A DNA stretch of 64,000 nt from CAMBRQ01 sp945870325 (lineage in GTDB: Bacteria > Bacillota > Clostridia > Lachnospirales > Lachnospiraceae): positions 34,040 through 98,039 of the forward strand of contig NZ_JBNPMC010000008.1 in NCBI RefSeq assembly GCF_050313795.1. The letters run 5' to 3'. The notes below the pieces were generated by a model. The model was not told the DNA's origin. It made no database searches and saw nothing but the letters and a program-made list of their open reading frames with translations. This document shows positions 25,979 through 35,192 of the stretch, one piece after another. Both the position numbers and the translations under genes were made by a program. Each line of letters begins with the position of its first letter. Within the stretch, counting starts at the first letter, position 1.

Positions 25979-26672
25979 ACCATTGATCTTAGTTGTAGAG
26001 GATGATCCGCCGGTGCGCAATCTGATTACGACTACATTAAAAACCAATGACTACCGTTATCTGTCTGCGCCGAACGGTGAGACGGCGCTCTTAGAAGCGT
26101 CTTCCCATAATCCAGACATCATTCTGATGGATCTGGGGCTTCCGGATATGGACGGCATAGAAGTAATCAAGAATGTACGGTCCTGGTCGAATCTGCCGAT
26201 TATCGTGATCAGCGCCAGAAGCGAGGATACGGATAAGATCGAAGCCCTGGACGTGGGGGCGGATGACTACCTTACCAAGCCCTTCTCTGTGGAGGAACTG
26301 CTGGCAAGACTTCGCGTGACCCAGCGCAGGCTCTCTTATATGACTGCGGAGATGCTGGCGTCCAGTTCCGTATTCATCAACGGGAAACTGCGGATAGATT
26401 ATGCCGGGGGCTGTGCCTACCTGGAGGGGCAGGAACTGCATCTGACACCTATTGAATACAAACTGTTGTGTCTGATGTCTAAGAATGTGGGAAAAGTTCT
26501 GACGCATACATTCATCACGCAGAATATCTGGGGACGAAGCTGGGATAACGATGTGGCATCCTTACGCGTATTTATGGCGACTCTGCGGAAGAAACTGGAG
26601 CTGGATGCTGATTCACCACAGTACATCCAGACGCATATCGGTGTTGGATACCGGATGATGAAGGTAGAATAG
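25971..26672 (+). CDS. kdpE: KdpE response regulator (OmpR/PhoB type)
   Basis: 233 residues. The receiver domain has the acidic pocket E-D-D near the start, the phospho-aspartate in L-M-D-L-G-L-P-D-M-D-G, and the lysine in L-T-K-P-F. The C-terminal winged helix has L-T-P-I-E-Y-K-L-L. ATG 25971 has GGGGAGG nine bases upstream and overlaps the end of kdpD. Likely target is the ktrBA promoter region, inferred from linkage, since the Kdp ATPase is absent here. Confidence 0.9.
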   Translation: MNKPLILVVEDDPPVRNLITTTLKTNDYRYLSAPNGETALLEASSHNPDIILMDLGLPDMDGIEVIKNVRSWSNLPIIVISARSEDTDKIEALDVGADDYLTKPFSVEELLARLRVTQRRLSYMTAEMLASSSVFINGKLRIDYAGGCAYLEGQELHLTPIEYKLLCLMSKNVGKVLTHTFITQNIWGRSWDNDVASLRVFMATLRKKLELDADSPQYIQTHIGVGYRMMKVE

Positions 26673-26689
26673 ATAAAAGAATCAAAGAC

Positions 26690-26733
26690 GAAAAGGGAGT
26701 GTATCAGCATGTAGCTTGATACGCTCCCTTTTC
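26690..26733. terminator. Strong terminator after kdpE
   Basis: GAAAAGGGAG/CTCCCTTTTC stem extended by GTATCA/TGATAC, with a 10-base loop. Confidence 0.85.
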
Positions 26734-26822
26734 ATGTGGGCAGTTGTTATAGTTTTGCTGAAAAAATAAAAAATTTTAATATATTATAGTTAAATAATTC
26801 ATTTTTTTTAAAATACGCCTTG

Positions 26823-26831
26823 TGTTATACT
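26823..26831 (+). promoter_or_regulatory. Predicted extended -10 promoter of the pxp-like operon
   Basis: TGTTATACT is a TGn-TATACT extended -10. The -35 region is only a T-rich run. It lies about 78 bp before the first start codon. Confidence 0.45.
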
Positions 26832-26908
26832 GTAACTAATCAATAAAGGGAACGGCAATAATACAATATTTTATAGTAAAAATTACAAAAGGAAAGGAAG
26901 AATATCAG

Positions 26909-27652
26909 ATGGAAGCAAAATTTCTGCTGGTAGGCGAGTCGGCTGTATCTATCCAGATGGGAGATGTGATCAGCCTGGAAGTGAATCAGAAAGTAAGAGG
27001 GTTAATGCAGAGTCTTCTCGATGACCCTGTAGACGGAATCAAAGAGATGGTTCCAACTTATGCCTCATTAATGGTTCACTACAGACCTGAGGTGATCAGG
27101 TACGAGGAATTGAAGAAAGAGATTAAGAAGCGCATGGAGAATGCGGGGCAGGCTAAGGAGCAGTCCAGTATTGTGAAGGAGATTCCGATCTGCTACGAAG
27201 GAGAATTGGCACCGGATCTGGAGGATTGTGCAAGATTCGAAGATATCTCTATCCAGGAATTCATCCGTATGCATTCGGAACATGAATACTATACATATAT
27301 GCTTGGATTTGCACCTGGTCATGCGTATAAAGCAAGATTCGAGGAACCGTTCCATTTTAAGAGAAGAGAATCTCCAAGAGTAAAGATTCCGGGAAGAACG
27401 ATTGTAGCCCAGACGAATCAGTCCAACTTAATTCCGTTCCCACAGCCATGTGGATGGAATATCGTAGGTACCACGCCGTGCGAGGTCTGTGACTATTCCA
27501 AGGAAGATCCGTTCCTGGTGCATGCAGGTGACTGGGTAAAATACATGCCGGTTACACGGAGTGAATATGATGCGATCCGCAGAGACGTGGAAAAAGGAAC
27601 CTATCGTGTGAATACCTATACCCGCAAGGGCAATGAAAAGGCGGTGAAATAA
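26909..27652 (+). CDS. pxpB: PxpB/KipI-like subunit of a 5-oxoprolinase-type complex
   Basis: 247 residues of the carboxyltransferase C/D (KipI) family; PxpB with PxpC and PxpA hydrolyses 5-oxoproline to glutamate using ATP. The N-terminus (G-E-S-A-V-S-I-Q-M-G-D) and the central Y-M-L-G-F-A-P-G fit the family. After that the usual F-P-Y-L-G-G-L is replaced by H-A-Y-K-A-R-F, and the usual G-G-x-Q-x-G-I-Y-P-x-x-x-P-G-G-W region reads Q-T-N-Q-S-N-L-I-P-F-P-Q-P-C-G-W. The family is certain, the exact substrate less so. It is the first gene of a seven-gene run. Confidence 0.8.
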   Translation: MEAKFLLVGESAVSIQMGDVISLEVNQKVRGLMQSLLDDPVDGIKEMVPTYASLMVHYRPEVIRYEELKKEIKKRMENAGQAKEQSSIVKEIPICYEGELAPDLEDCARFEDISIQEFIRMHSEHEYYTYMLGFAPGHAYKARFEEPFHFKRRESPRVKIPGRTIVAQTNQSNLIPFPQPCGWNIVGTTPCEVCDYSKEDPFLVHAGDWVKYMPVTRSEYDAIRRDVEKGTYRVNTYTRKGNEKAVK

Positions 27653-28606
27653 ATGGGAATTGTAGTAGAGAATCCGGGAATACTGACAACAGTGCAGGAT
27701 GAGGGACGTTTTGGATACCAGCAGTTTGGTGTATCACCGGCAGGACCGATGGATACACAGTCCTTCTATCTGGCGAATATATTAGTTGGCAATAAGAGAA
27801 GCGAGGGCGTTCTGGAGATGACATTCCAGGGACCAACCTTAAGATTCGAGAAAGATATCATCGTTGCGATTACCGGAGGAGATCTTAAGGCAACACTTAA
27901 CGGAGAACCGGCACCGATGTATCAGGCATTCCTGGTACATGCAGGAGATGTTCTTTCCTTTGGAATGATCAGCGGAAATGGACGTATCGGTTATCTTGCA
28001 TTCGCAGGAGGTTTAGATATACCGCTTGTAATGGGAAGCAAATCGACCCTTATGAGAAATAATCTCGGTGGTGTTCACGGAAGAAAACTGGAAAAAGGTG
28101 ATGTGATCGGATTCGCGAATCCGAAGACAGAACTGCCGAATATGGAACTGCGTAAGCTAGAGCCGGAAGTATTCCCGAAGAATGAGATTACATTAAGAGT
28201 TGTTACCGGTCCGCAGGATTCTGAATTTACCGAGAAAGAACTGAAGCGTTTCTTCTGGTATGGAGCAGAGATTACCAACGAGTTCGACCGTATGGGATGC
28301 AGACTGAAACGTGAAGAGCCTGTACAGCACAAAGGCGATGGAAACATTATTTCCGACGGAATCGCATTCGGATCTATCCAGGTACCGTCCAATGGACAGC
28401 CGATTATCATGCTGGCTGACCGTCAGAGTACCGGTGGATATACGAAGATTGGAACCGTTATTGCAGTAGACCTTCCGAAATTGGCACAGAGTGTTCCGGG
28501 ATACAAGGTACGTTTCATCAGAGTTGGAATCGAACTGGCACAGAATCTGTATATTCGCAGACTGCAGCAGTTTAAGAGTCTTGAGAAGCAGTTAGGACAG
28601 AGATAG
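27653..28606 (+). CDS. pxpC: PxpC/KipA-like subunit of a 5-oxoprolinase-type complex
   Basis: 317 residues of the carboxyltransferase A/B (biotin-dependent carboxylase-like, KipA) family. The opening L-T-T-V-Q-D-x-G-R-x-G-Y-Q-x-x-G-V-x-x-x-G-P-M-D is well conserved, as is the A-F-A-G-G-L-D block. The start abuts the pxpB stop directly, indicating coupled expression with its partner subunit. Confidence 0.85.
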   Translation: MGIVVENPGILTTVQDEGRFGYQQFGVSPAGPMDTQSFYLANILVGNKRSEGVLEMTFQGPTLRFEKDIIVAITGGDLKATLNGEPAPMYQAFLVHAGDVLSFGMISGNGRIGYLAFAGGLDIPLVMGSKSTLMRNNLGGVHGRKLEKGDVIGFANPKTELPNMELRKLEPEVFPKNEITLRVVTGPQDSEFTEKELKRFFWYGAEITNEFDRMGCRLKREEPVQHKGDGNIISDGIAFGSIQVPSNGQPIIMLADRQSTGGYTKIGTVIAVDLPKLAQSVPGYKVRFIRVGIELAQNLYIRRLQQFKSLEKQLGQR

Positions 28607-28638
28607 AAGTTAAGAAGCAGATAGTGAGGAACGTTGAA

Positions 28639-29079
28639 ATGGAATATGAGAAGATTATAGAATTGATCCATGAAATAGAGCATTCCAGTATCACAGAGTT
28701 TCAGCTTCAAAAGGGAGAGTTCCAGATATCTCTGAAAAAGCAGGGATGTGCGGAGCCGACAACAGCGGATATACCGAAAACGGTACATAAGGAACTGGAA
28801 GCAGAGCCGAAGAAAGAAGCAGAGGAAGCCTCTATCAAAGAAGGAGTGATCATCAGATCACCTATGGTAGGAATCTTCCATGCATCTGCATCACAGGATA
28901 AGAAAGATATAGTTACAACAGGTCAGACAATTGAAGAGGGACAGGTGCTCGGAGCAATCGAGGCAATGAAGATGATGAATGACGTAGTGGCAGGATGTTC
29001 CGGAACGGTAACAGAAGTTCTCGTAGGCGATGGGGAACTGGTAGAGTATGGACAGCCATTATTCGTAATTGAGGGATAG
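28639..29079 (+). CDS. accB: Biotin carboxyl carrier protein (AccB-like)
   Basis: 146 residues. The N-terminal helix I-I-E-L-I-H-E-I-E matches BCCP. A Pro/Glu/Lys-rich linker (about 45-68) leads to the biotinyl domain with P-M-V-G and the biotinylation site E-A-M-K-M near residue 113. It carries CO2 on biotin between a carboxylase and a carboxyltransferase. Lying between pxpC and accC suggests service to this complex rather than fatty-acid synthesis, since no accA/accD is nearby. Confidence 0.85.
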   Translation: MEYEKIIELIHEIEHSSITEFQLQKGEFQISLKKQGCAEPTTADIPKTVHKELEAEPKKEAEEASIKEGVIIRSPMVGIFHASASQDKKDIVTTGQTIEEGQVLGAIEAMKMMNDVVAGCSGTVTEVLVGDGELVEYGQPLFVIEG

Positions 29080-29084
29080 GAATC

Positions 29085-30428
29085 ATGTTTAGAAAAATAT
29101 TGATTGCCAATCGTGGTGAGATTGCAGTGCGCATTATACGTGCCTGTAGAGAGATGGGAATCCATACGGTCGCAGTTTACTCGGAAGCAGATGCGCACGC
29201 AATGCACACCCGCCTTGCGGATGAGGCGGTATGCATCGGTCCGGCGGCTCCATTAAAAAGTTATCTGGATATGAACCAGATCTTGAGCGCGGCAATCGCC
29301 ACGAAGGCAGAGGCGATACATCCGGGATTCGGATTCCTTTCGGAGAATGCGGAATTTGCAGAACGGTGTGCGAAGTATAACATCGCATTTATCGGACCGT
29401 CTGGTCAGTTGATTGATAAGATGGGGAATAAGTCCGAAGCCAAACGAACCATGAAAGAAGCGGGCGTTCCGGTAGTTCCTGGAACAGACAGCCCGGTATA
29501 TGAAGCAGAGGATGCGCTTGAGAAGGCAAGACAGATCGGCTTTCCGGTTATGATTAAAGCATCTTCAGGCGGCGGAGGAAAGGGAATGCGCCTTGCTTAT
29601 ACTGAGGAGGAATTCTTGGCAGGATTTCGCTCGGCACAGCAGGAATCCATTAGTGCATTCGGAGATAATACCATGTATCTGGAACGTTATGTCCAGTCTC
29701 CACGCCATATAGAAGTACAGATTATGGCAGATAAGTATGGCAATGTAGTCCATCTTGGAGAGAGGGACTGTTCCATTCAGAGACGCCATCAGAAGATGAT
29801 AGAAGAGTCACCATGTGCATTCATTTCACAGGAATTGAGAGAGAAGTTAGGTGAGACAGCAGTACGGGCAGCCAAGGCAGTCGGATATGAGAATGCCGGA
29901 ACGATAGAGTTCCTGCTGGATCAGTCCGGAGAGTTCTTCTTTATGGAGATGAACACCCGTATCCAGGTAGAGCATCCGATCAGCGAACTGGTATCGGGGG
30001 TAGACCTGATCAGGGAGCAGATCCGTGCAGCAGCAGGCTTGCCGCTGAGCGTAAAACAGGAAGATATTATCTTACGGGGACATGCGATCGAGTGCAGAAT
30101 CAATGCGGAAGATCCGGTGCATAATTTCATGCCTTGTCCGGGAACTGTGAAGAAGATGCACCTTCCGGGAGGAAATGGTATCCGTATGGATACGGCGATC
30201 TACCCGGGATATACGATACCGCCTTATTACGATTCTATGATCGTAAAGGTAATCGCATATGACAGCGACAGACAGGGCGCGATCAGGAAGATGATCAGCA
30301 CGCTGGGGGAATTGGAGATTGAAGGTGTGAAGACGAACCTGAATTTCCAATATGATATATTGAATCAGGAGGATTTCCGAAGCGGAATGTTCAATACTGA
30401 TTTTATCGAGAGTCATTATGAACTGTAA
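29085..30428 (+). CDS. accC: Biotin carboxylase (AccC-like)
   Basis: 447 residues, full length. It has the N-terminal I-A-N-R-G-E-I-A-V-R-I-I-R-A, the ATP-grasp glycine loop S-S-G-G-G-G-K-G-M-R near residue 160, E-R-D-C-S-I-Q-R-R and the catalytic E-M-N-T-R-I-Q-V-E-H. It carboxylates the biotin of AccB with bicarbonate and ATP. The gene starts five bases after accB. Together they form half of an acyl-CoA or urea-type carboxylase; the carboxyltransferase half is not obvious in the cluster. Confidence 0.9.
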   Translation: MFRKILIANRGEIAVRIIRACREMGIHTVAVYSEADAHAMHTRLADEAVCIGPAAPLKSYLDMNQILSAAIATKAEAIHPGFGFLSENAEFAERCAKYNIAFIGPSGQLIDKMGNKSEAKRTMKEAGVPVVPGTDSPVYEAEDALEKARQIGFPVMIKASSGGGGKGMRLAYTEEEFLAGFRSAQQESISAFGDNTMYLERYVQSPRHIEVQIMADKYGNVVHLGERDCSIQRRHQKMIEESPCAFISQELREKLGETAVRAAKAVGYENAGTIEFLLDQSGEFFFMEMNTRIQVEHPISELVSGVDLIREQIRAAAGLPLSVKQEDIILRGHAIECRINAEDPVHNFMPCPGTVKKMHLPGGNGIRMDTAIYPGYTIPPYYDSMIVKVIAYDSDRQGAIRKMISTLGELEIEGVKTNLNFQYDILNQEDFRSGMFNTDFIESHYEL

Positions 30429-30479
30429 AATATAGCGATATATTTTATAAAAATACACAAAAATGGAGGAGTTAGAAAC

Positions 30480-31439
30480 ATGAAGATTGTAGTATTGGAT
30501 GGTTACACATTGAACCCTGGCGACATCAGCTGGGAAGGAATGGAAGCATTCGGAGAAGTAACAGTATATGACCGTACACAGCCGGAAGATATTGTTGCAC
30601 GCATCGGAGATGCAGAGGTGGTATACACCAACAAGACACCATTAACAAGAGAGACATTTGACGCATGCCCGAACATCAAGTTTGTAGGTGTTCTGGCAAC
30701 AGGATACAACATTGTGGATATCGAGGCGGCTAAGGAAAAAGGAATCCCGGTATCCAATATCCCTACATACGGAACAGCAGCAGTATCCCAGTATGCAATT
30801 GCTTTACTTCTGGAACTGTGCCACCACATCGGAGAGCACTCTGACTGTGTAAAGAAGGGTGACTGGACCAATAATCCGGACTGGTGCTTCTGGAACTACC
30901 CATTGGTAGAACTTGCTGGAAAGACGATGGGTATCATCGGATTCGGACGTATCGGACAGGATACAGGTAAGATCGCACAGGCTCTTGGAATGAAGGTATT
31001 AGCATTTGATGCATACCATAATCCGGCTCTGGAGACAGAGACTTGCCGCTATGCAGAACTTGATGAACTGCTGGCTGAGTCAGATGTAATCTCACTTCAC
31101 TGCCCGTTATTCCCATCTACAGAGGGAATCATCAATAAAGACACAATTGCAAAGATGAAGACAGGCGTTATGATCATCAACGATTCCAGAGGTCCATTGA
31201 TCGTAGAGGAAGACTTAAGAGATGCTCTTAACAGCGGCAAAGTAGCAGGAGCAGCAGTAGACGTAGTATCTACAGAGCCTATCCAGATGGATAACCCGCT
31301 TCTTCAGGCTAAGAACATGATCATCACTCCACATATTGCATGGGCTCCGAAGGAATCTCGTCAGAGACTGATGGACATTGCAGTAGCGAACCTGAAAGCA
31401 TATGTTGACGGGGAGCCGCAGAACGTTGTAAATAAATAA
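30480..31439 (+). CDS. D-2-hydroxyacid dehydrogenase (glycerate dehydrogenase/hydroxypyruvate reductase type)
   Basis: 319 residues. The nucleotide-binding loop is G-I-I-G-F-G-R-I-G with a D-A-Y at the end of beta-2, indicating NAD. Catalytic Arg in N-D-S-R-G-P, Glu in the V-S-T-E-P region and His in T-P-H-I-A-W are all present. Related enzymes reduce hydroxypyruvate to glycerate. AATGGAGGAG precedes the ATG. Its place between accC and pxpA is unusual and suggests that the pathway yields or uses a 2-oxo/2-hydroxy acid. Confidence 0.82.
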   Translation: MKIVVLDGYTLNPGDISWEGMEAFGEVTVYDRTQPEDIVARIGDAEVVYTNKTPLTRETFDACPNIKFVGVLATGYNIVDIEAAKEKGIPVSNIPTYGTAAVSQYAIALLLELCHHIGEHSDCVKKGDWTNNPDWCFWNYPLVELAGKTMGIIGFGRIGQDTGKIAQALGMKVLAFDAYHNPALETETCRYAELDELLAESDVISLHCPLFPSTEGIINKDTIAKMKTGVMIINDSRGPLIVEEDLRDALNSGKVAGAAVDVVSTEPIQMDNPLLQAKNMIITPHIAWAPKESRQRLMDIAVANLKAYVDGEPQNVVNK

Positions 31440-31501
31440 GTTCTGCAATCAGATACGGTAAGAAAGACATTTTCATATACAAAACGAAAGGAGAAAAAGA
31501 A

Positions 31502-32257
31502 ATGTATAGTGTTGATCTTAACAGTGACATGGGAGAAAGTTTCGGCGCGTATAAACTTGGCGGCGACGAGAATATTATCCAGTATGTTACAACAGCAAAT
31601 GTTGCATGCGGATGGCATGCAGGAGATCCAATGGTAATGGATAAGGTAGTGCGTATGGCAAAAGAGCGCGGTGTAGTAGTAGGCGCACATCCAGGATATC
31701 CGGATCTGATGGGATTCGGACGCAGAAAGATGGTTCTGTCATTCCAGGAAGTAAAGAACTATGTAAGATACCAGATCGGAGCATTGGCTGCATTTACACA
31801 GAGTTATGGAATGAAACTGAATCACGTAGCACCACACGGAGCAATGGGTAACCAGTGCCAGTATGATGAAGAGATCTCTACTGCAATCGTAGAAGCAATC
31901 GCAGAGTTCGACAAAGACCTGATCGTTTACTACTGTGCAGGAGCGGTTCTTGGTGATATCGCAGAGAGCAAGGGACTTCGTACAGCATCTGAGATCTTCG
32001 CAGACAGAGCATACATGGATGACCTGTCTTTGGTGCCAAGAAAGATGGAAGGATCAATGATCACAGATGAGGATATTGCAATCCAGCGTTGTGTAAAGAT
32101 GATCAAAGAAGGAAAGGTAACTTCTATTAACGGTAAAGAACTTGACATCAAGGGTGATACACTCTGTGTACACGGAGATGGACCGAAAGCCTTAGCATTT
32201 GTCCAGAGAATCAGGGAGACATTTGCACAGGAAGGTATTGAGATTAAGCATCTGTAA
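31502..32257 (+). CDS. pxpA: PxpA/LamB-YcsF family protein
   Basis: 251 residues of the LamB/YcsF TIM-barrel family. Early blocks D-L-N-S-D-M-G-E-S-F-G, A-N-V-A-C-G-W-H-A-G-D-P and G-A-H-P-G-Y-P-D-L are conserved. The usual H-V-K-P-H-G-A-L-Y-N motif reads H-V-A-P-H-G-A-M-G-N, losing the lysine and tyrosine. PxpA is the third subunit of ATP-dependent 5-oxoprolinase in Bacillota. AAAGGAGAAA precedes the ATG. Motif changes parallel those in PxpB, so the substrate may differ from 5-oxoproline. Confidence 0.82.
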   Translation: MYSVDLNSDMGESFGAYKLGGDENIIQYVTTANVACGWHAGDPMVMDKVVRMAKERGVVVGAHPGYPDLMGFGRRKMVLSFQEVKNYVRYQIGALAAFTQSYGMKLNHVAPHGAMGNQCQYDEEISTAIVEAIAEFDKDLIVYYCAGAVLGDIAESKGLRTASEIFADRAYMDDLSLVPRKMEGSMITDEDIAIQRCVKMIKEGKVTSINGKELDIKGDTLCVHGDGPKALAFVQRIRETFAQEGIEIKHL

Positions 32258-32290
32258 GAATACATTTAAAGATGAAGGAGTGAAAGAAAG

Positions 32291-33625
32291 ATGGGTAAAG
32301 AAAACAAAAAACAGGCATCAATTGTTAGAAAGATGATGATTGCTCTTATAGGTGGTCTGGTGGTTGGAATCGGCTTCCTGTTACTAAGAGAGAATGTATT
32401 ATCTGAGTCTGCATGGAATTGGGTGAACTGGCTTCTGTTCGTAGATATCACTACTGAAGCTAGCGGTATTGGTCTTTTCTATATTGCAGGACAGATCTTC
32501 ATGAGAGGGCTGCAGATGGCAATCGTACCGCTGGTACTGGTATCCTTAAGCCTTGCGATGTGTAGTATCTCTAACTCTACAAAACTTGGACGTATTGCAG
32601 GACGTTCTTTGCTGGGATTCTTCGGATTCTACGTATGTGGTGCGGCGTTAGCATGTGTGATTGCATCCGCAGTTAAGAATCTTGGATTTTTCAACGTTAC
32701 ACTTCCAAGTGATGGTGTAGCAGAAGCAGCAACAATTGATGCATTCAATCCGTTGGCGGTTGTTGTAAATGCATTTACCTCTAATATCGTATCTGCATGC
32801 AGCACGAACAATAGTATCCTTGCAGTTGTAGTTATTGCTATTATCCTTGGTCTCTGCCTGAATCAGATGGGAGAGAAAGGAAAGCCTCTGAAAGACGTAT
32901 TAGAGACATTAAGTGATATTATCAATATGTGGCTTACATTCCTGATCAACAAGATCGGACCAGTTGCGATCTTCTGTCTGATCTCCAGAACATTCGCTAT
33001 CTATGGTGTAGAGTATCTGGCGCCTGTGGCAGCATATGTTGTAGCAGCAATGCTGACGCTGTTCTTGCTGGTTGTAACCCTGTACCCACTTGGAATCTGG
33101 CTTACAACAAGATTGAATCCATTGCAGTTCTTAAAGAAGATTGCGAAAGTCGGAGTATTTGGTTTTTCAACCAACTCTTCAGCAGCATGTCTTCCACTGA
33201 ATACAAGAACTTGTATCGATGAACTTGGATGCAGCGAAGAGATTACTAGTTTCGTACTTCCTACCGGTATGACTATCAACATGAACGGAACGACAGTTAT
33301 GCATATGTTTGCAGTTACTTTTATCGCAACGGCAGCCGGACTGGATGTAACACCAGCCAACATGGCAGTTATGGCATTCTTGTCAATCTGTGCGGCAGCA
33401 GGAACACCGGCGATCCCGATTGCAGGAACGACCATGATCTTCACAGTATTATCTGGTATGGGGTGGACAACAGAATTGTGCCTGATTGGTTACTCTTTGG
33501 TAGTTGCTATTAACCGTCCGGTTGAGATGGCTTTGCTTCCACTGAACGTTATTGGTGACGCAGCAGTTAACGTAATCGTTAATGCAAAAGAGAAAGCACT
33601 TGATCTTAAGAAATACAACTCATAG
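32291..33625 (+). CDS. Dicarboxylate/amino acid:cation symporter (DAACS family)
   Basis: 444 residues, about eight membrane helices plus two re-entrant hairpins. The first hairpin serine motif reads F-S-T-N-S-S-A, and the cation/substrate motif N-M-N-G-T is in the M-T-I-N-M-N-G-T-T segment. The family includes glutamate, aspartate, serine/threonine and C4-dicarboxylate carriers. As the last gene of the pxp-like operon it is the probable importer of that pathway's substrate. Confidence 0.85.
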   Translation: MGKENKKQASIVRKMMIALIGGLVVGIGFLLLRENVLSESAWNWVNWLLFVDITTEASGIGLFYIAGQIFMRGLQMAIVPLVLVSLSLAMCSISNSTKLGRIAGRSLLGFFGFYVCGAALACVIASAVKNLGFFNVTLPSDGVAEAATIDAFNPLAVVVNAFTSNIVSACSTNNSILAVVVIAIILGLCLNQMGEKGKPLKDVLETLSDIINMWLTFLINKIGPVAIFCLISRTFAIYGVEYLAPVAAYVVAAMLTLFLLVVTLYPLGIWLTTRLNPLQFLKKIAKVGVFGFSTNSSAACLPLNTRTCIDELGCSEEITSFVLPTGMTINMNGTTVMHMFAVTFIATAAGLDVTPANMAVMAFLSICAAAGTPAIPIAGTTMIFTVLSGMGWTTELCLIGYSLVVAINRPVEMALLPLNVIGDAAVNVIVNAKEKALDLKKYNS

Positions 33626-33632
33626 ACGGTTT

Positions 33633-33709
33633 GGGACGTAGTAAAGTGCAGTTTTACTACGTCCTAAACTGAAAAAAGTGGTGTACCTAATTAGCAAATG
33701 TGGTGTACC
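33633..33709. repeat. Family-2 phased repeat, copy 1
   Basis: A palindrome GGGACGTAGTAAA...TTTACTACGTCC is followed by two units containing GTGGTGTACC. Cores GTCCT, GTACC and GTACC begin at 33661, 33683 and 33705, a 22 bp phase. It starts 8 bp after a stop codon. Confidence 0.88.
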
Positions 33710-33795
33710 GCCATAGAAGCAACGGATTTGTTTCAAGTCTGTTGCTTAAAAAATACCTATTTCGTGTCAAATTTTTAACAACTTGGAGGATTATT

Positions 33796-35187
33796 ATGGA
33801 AACACTAATGACCGTGCTGGAAAAAGTCCAGTCATTTATCTGGGGACCGCCGACATTGATATTGCTTATGGGAACTGGATTATATTTTACTTACAGATTA
33901 AAAGGGCTTCAACTTCTGAAATTCCCGAAAGCAATGAGAAGTATCTTTGAAAAAGAAGAGGGTGCCGGGGATGTGTCCGCATTTGCTACACTGTGTACGA
34001 CGCTGGCGGCTGATATCGGAACCGGAAGTATCGTGGGTGTGGCAACAGCACTTAGAATTGGTGGACCGGGAGCAATGTTCTGGATGTGGGTATCCGCAAT
34101 ATTGGGAATGACAACGAAATATGCAGAGGCGCTTCTGGCAGTAAAATACCGTATCACCGATGAGAATGGACAGATTGCCGGAGGACCGATGTACTATATC
34201 CAGAATGGAATGGGTGAGAAGTTTAAATGGCTTGCGAAACTTTTTGCTTTCTTTGGAATCGTAACTGCACTGTTGGGCTGTGGTACATTCCCACAGGTGA
34301 ATGCAATTACGGAATCTGTCAGTGATTCCTTTGGAATACCAGTAATCGTTATTGGTGTGATCGTAACAATTTTAACAGCAGTTGTTACACTTGGCGGTAT
34401 TCAGTCTATCTCTAAAGTAGCACAGTTTGTAGTACCGTTTATGGCAATCTTTTTTATCGGCGGATCTTTTGTGATACTGGCTGTAAATTATCAGGCAATT
34501 CCGGGAGCATTTGGCGAGATCTTCCGTTGTGCGTTCTCTAAGGAATCTGCACTTGGCGGTGCTGCAGGTACCGGAGTTATCACTTTCATGACGGCGATGA
34601 GAACCGGTGTTGCAAGAGGTGTCTATACAAACGAGGCGGGACTTGGAAGTTCTCCAATTGTTGCAGCAGCGGCTAAGACGAATTCTTGTGTAAAGCAGGG
34701 ATTGATCTCTATGACGAGTGTATTCTTCACCACACTTGTAACCTGCTCTATGACGGGACTGGTAATCATTTCCAGCGGGCTTCTGGATAATAGTTCGCTT
34801 AGCGGAAGCGTGCTGGTAACCAAGGCGTATAATATGGGGCTTCCATTTGATATAGGTATGTATATGGTTGCAATCGGTATTATCTTTTTCTCGTTTACAA
34901 CAATTCTTGGATGGAATTACTATGGTGAAAGATGTATGCTGTATCTGACTGGAAGTACGAAGAGTATTAAGGGATTCAAGGTTGTGTATATTCTTGCGAT
35001 TGCAGTTGCACCGTTCCTGACACTGGAGCCGATCTGGCTGTTGGCAGATATTACGAATGCGCTGATGATTATCCCGAACTTGATTGCTCTGATTGGACTG
35101 CGTAAAGTAGTTGTGGATGAGACGGAGAAGTATTTTGATCGGGAAGAAAGAACGAAGATATATGCGTCAAAAACAGTGACGCAGTAG
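33796..35187 (+). CDS. Alanine or glycine:cation symporter (AGCS family)
   Basis: 463 residues from ATG 33796, with ten to eleven membrane helices. AGCS signatures include G-T-G-L-Y-F-T near the start, the D-I-G-T-G-S-I-V-G-V-A-T-A block, G-G-P-M-Y-Y-I, the G-G-I-Q-S-I segment and N-E-A-G-L-G-S-S-P-I. It couples uptake of alanine, glycine or a related amino acid to sodium. TTGGAGGA lies at good spacing; upstream in-frame codons overlap the repeat. The gene is boxed by two family-2 repeats in the same orientation, which separates it from the operon before it. Confidence 0.88.
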   Translation: METLMTVLEKVQSFIWGPPTLILLMGTGLYFTYRLKGLQLLKFPKAMRSIFEKEEGAGDVSAFATLCTTLAADIGTGSIVGVATALRIGGPGAMFWMWVSAILGMTTKYAEALLAVKYRITDENGQIAGGPMYYIQNGMGEKFKWLAKLFAFFGIVTALLGCGTFPQVNAITESVSDSFGIPVIVIGVIVTILTAVVTLGGIQSISKVAQFVVPFMAIFFIGGSFVILAVNYQAIPGAFGEIFRCAFSKESALGGAAGTGVITFMTAMRTGVARGVYTNEAGLGSSPIVAAAAKTNSCVKQGLISMTSVFFTTLVTCSMTGLVIISSGLLDNSSLSGSVLVTKAYNMGLPFDIGMYMVAIGIIFFSFTTILGWNYYGERCMLYLTGSTKSIKGFKVVYILAIAVAPFLTLEPIWLLADITNALMIIPNLIALIGLRKVVVDETEKYFDREERTKIYASKTVTQ

Positions 35188-35192
35188 TGGAT

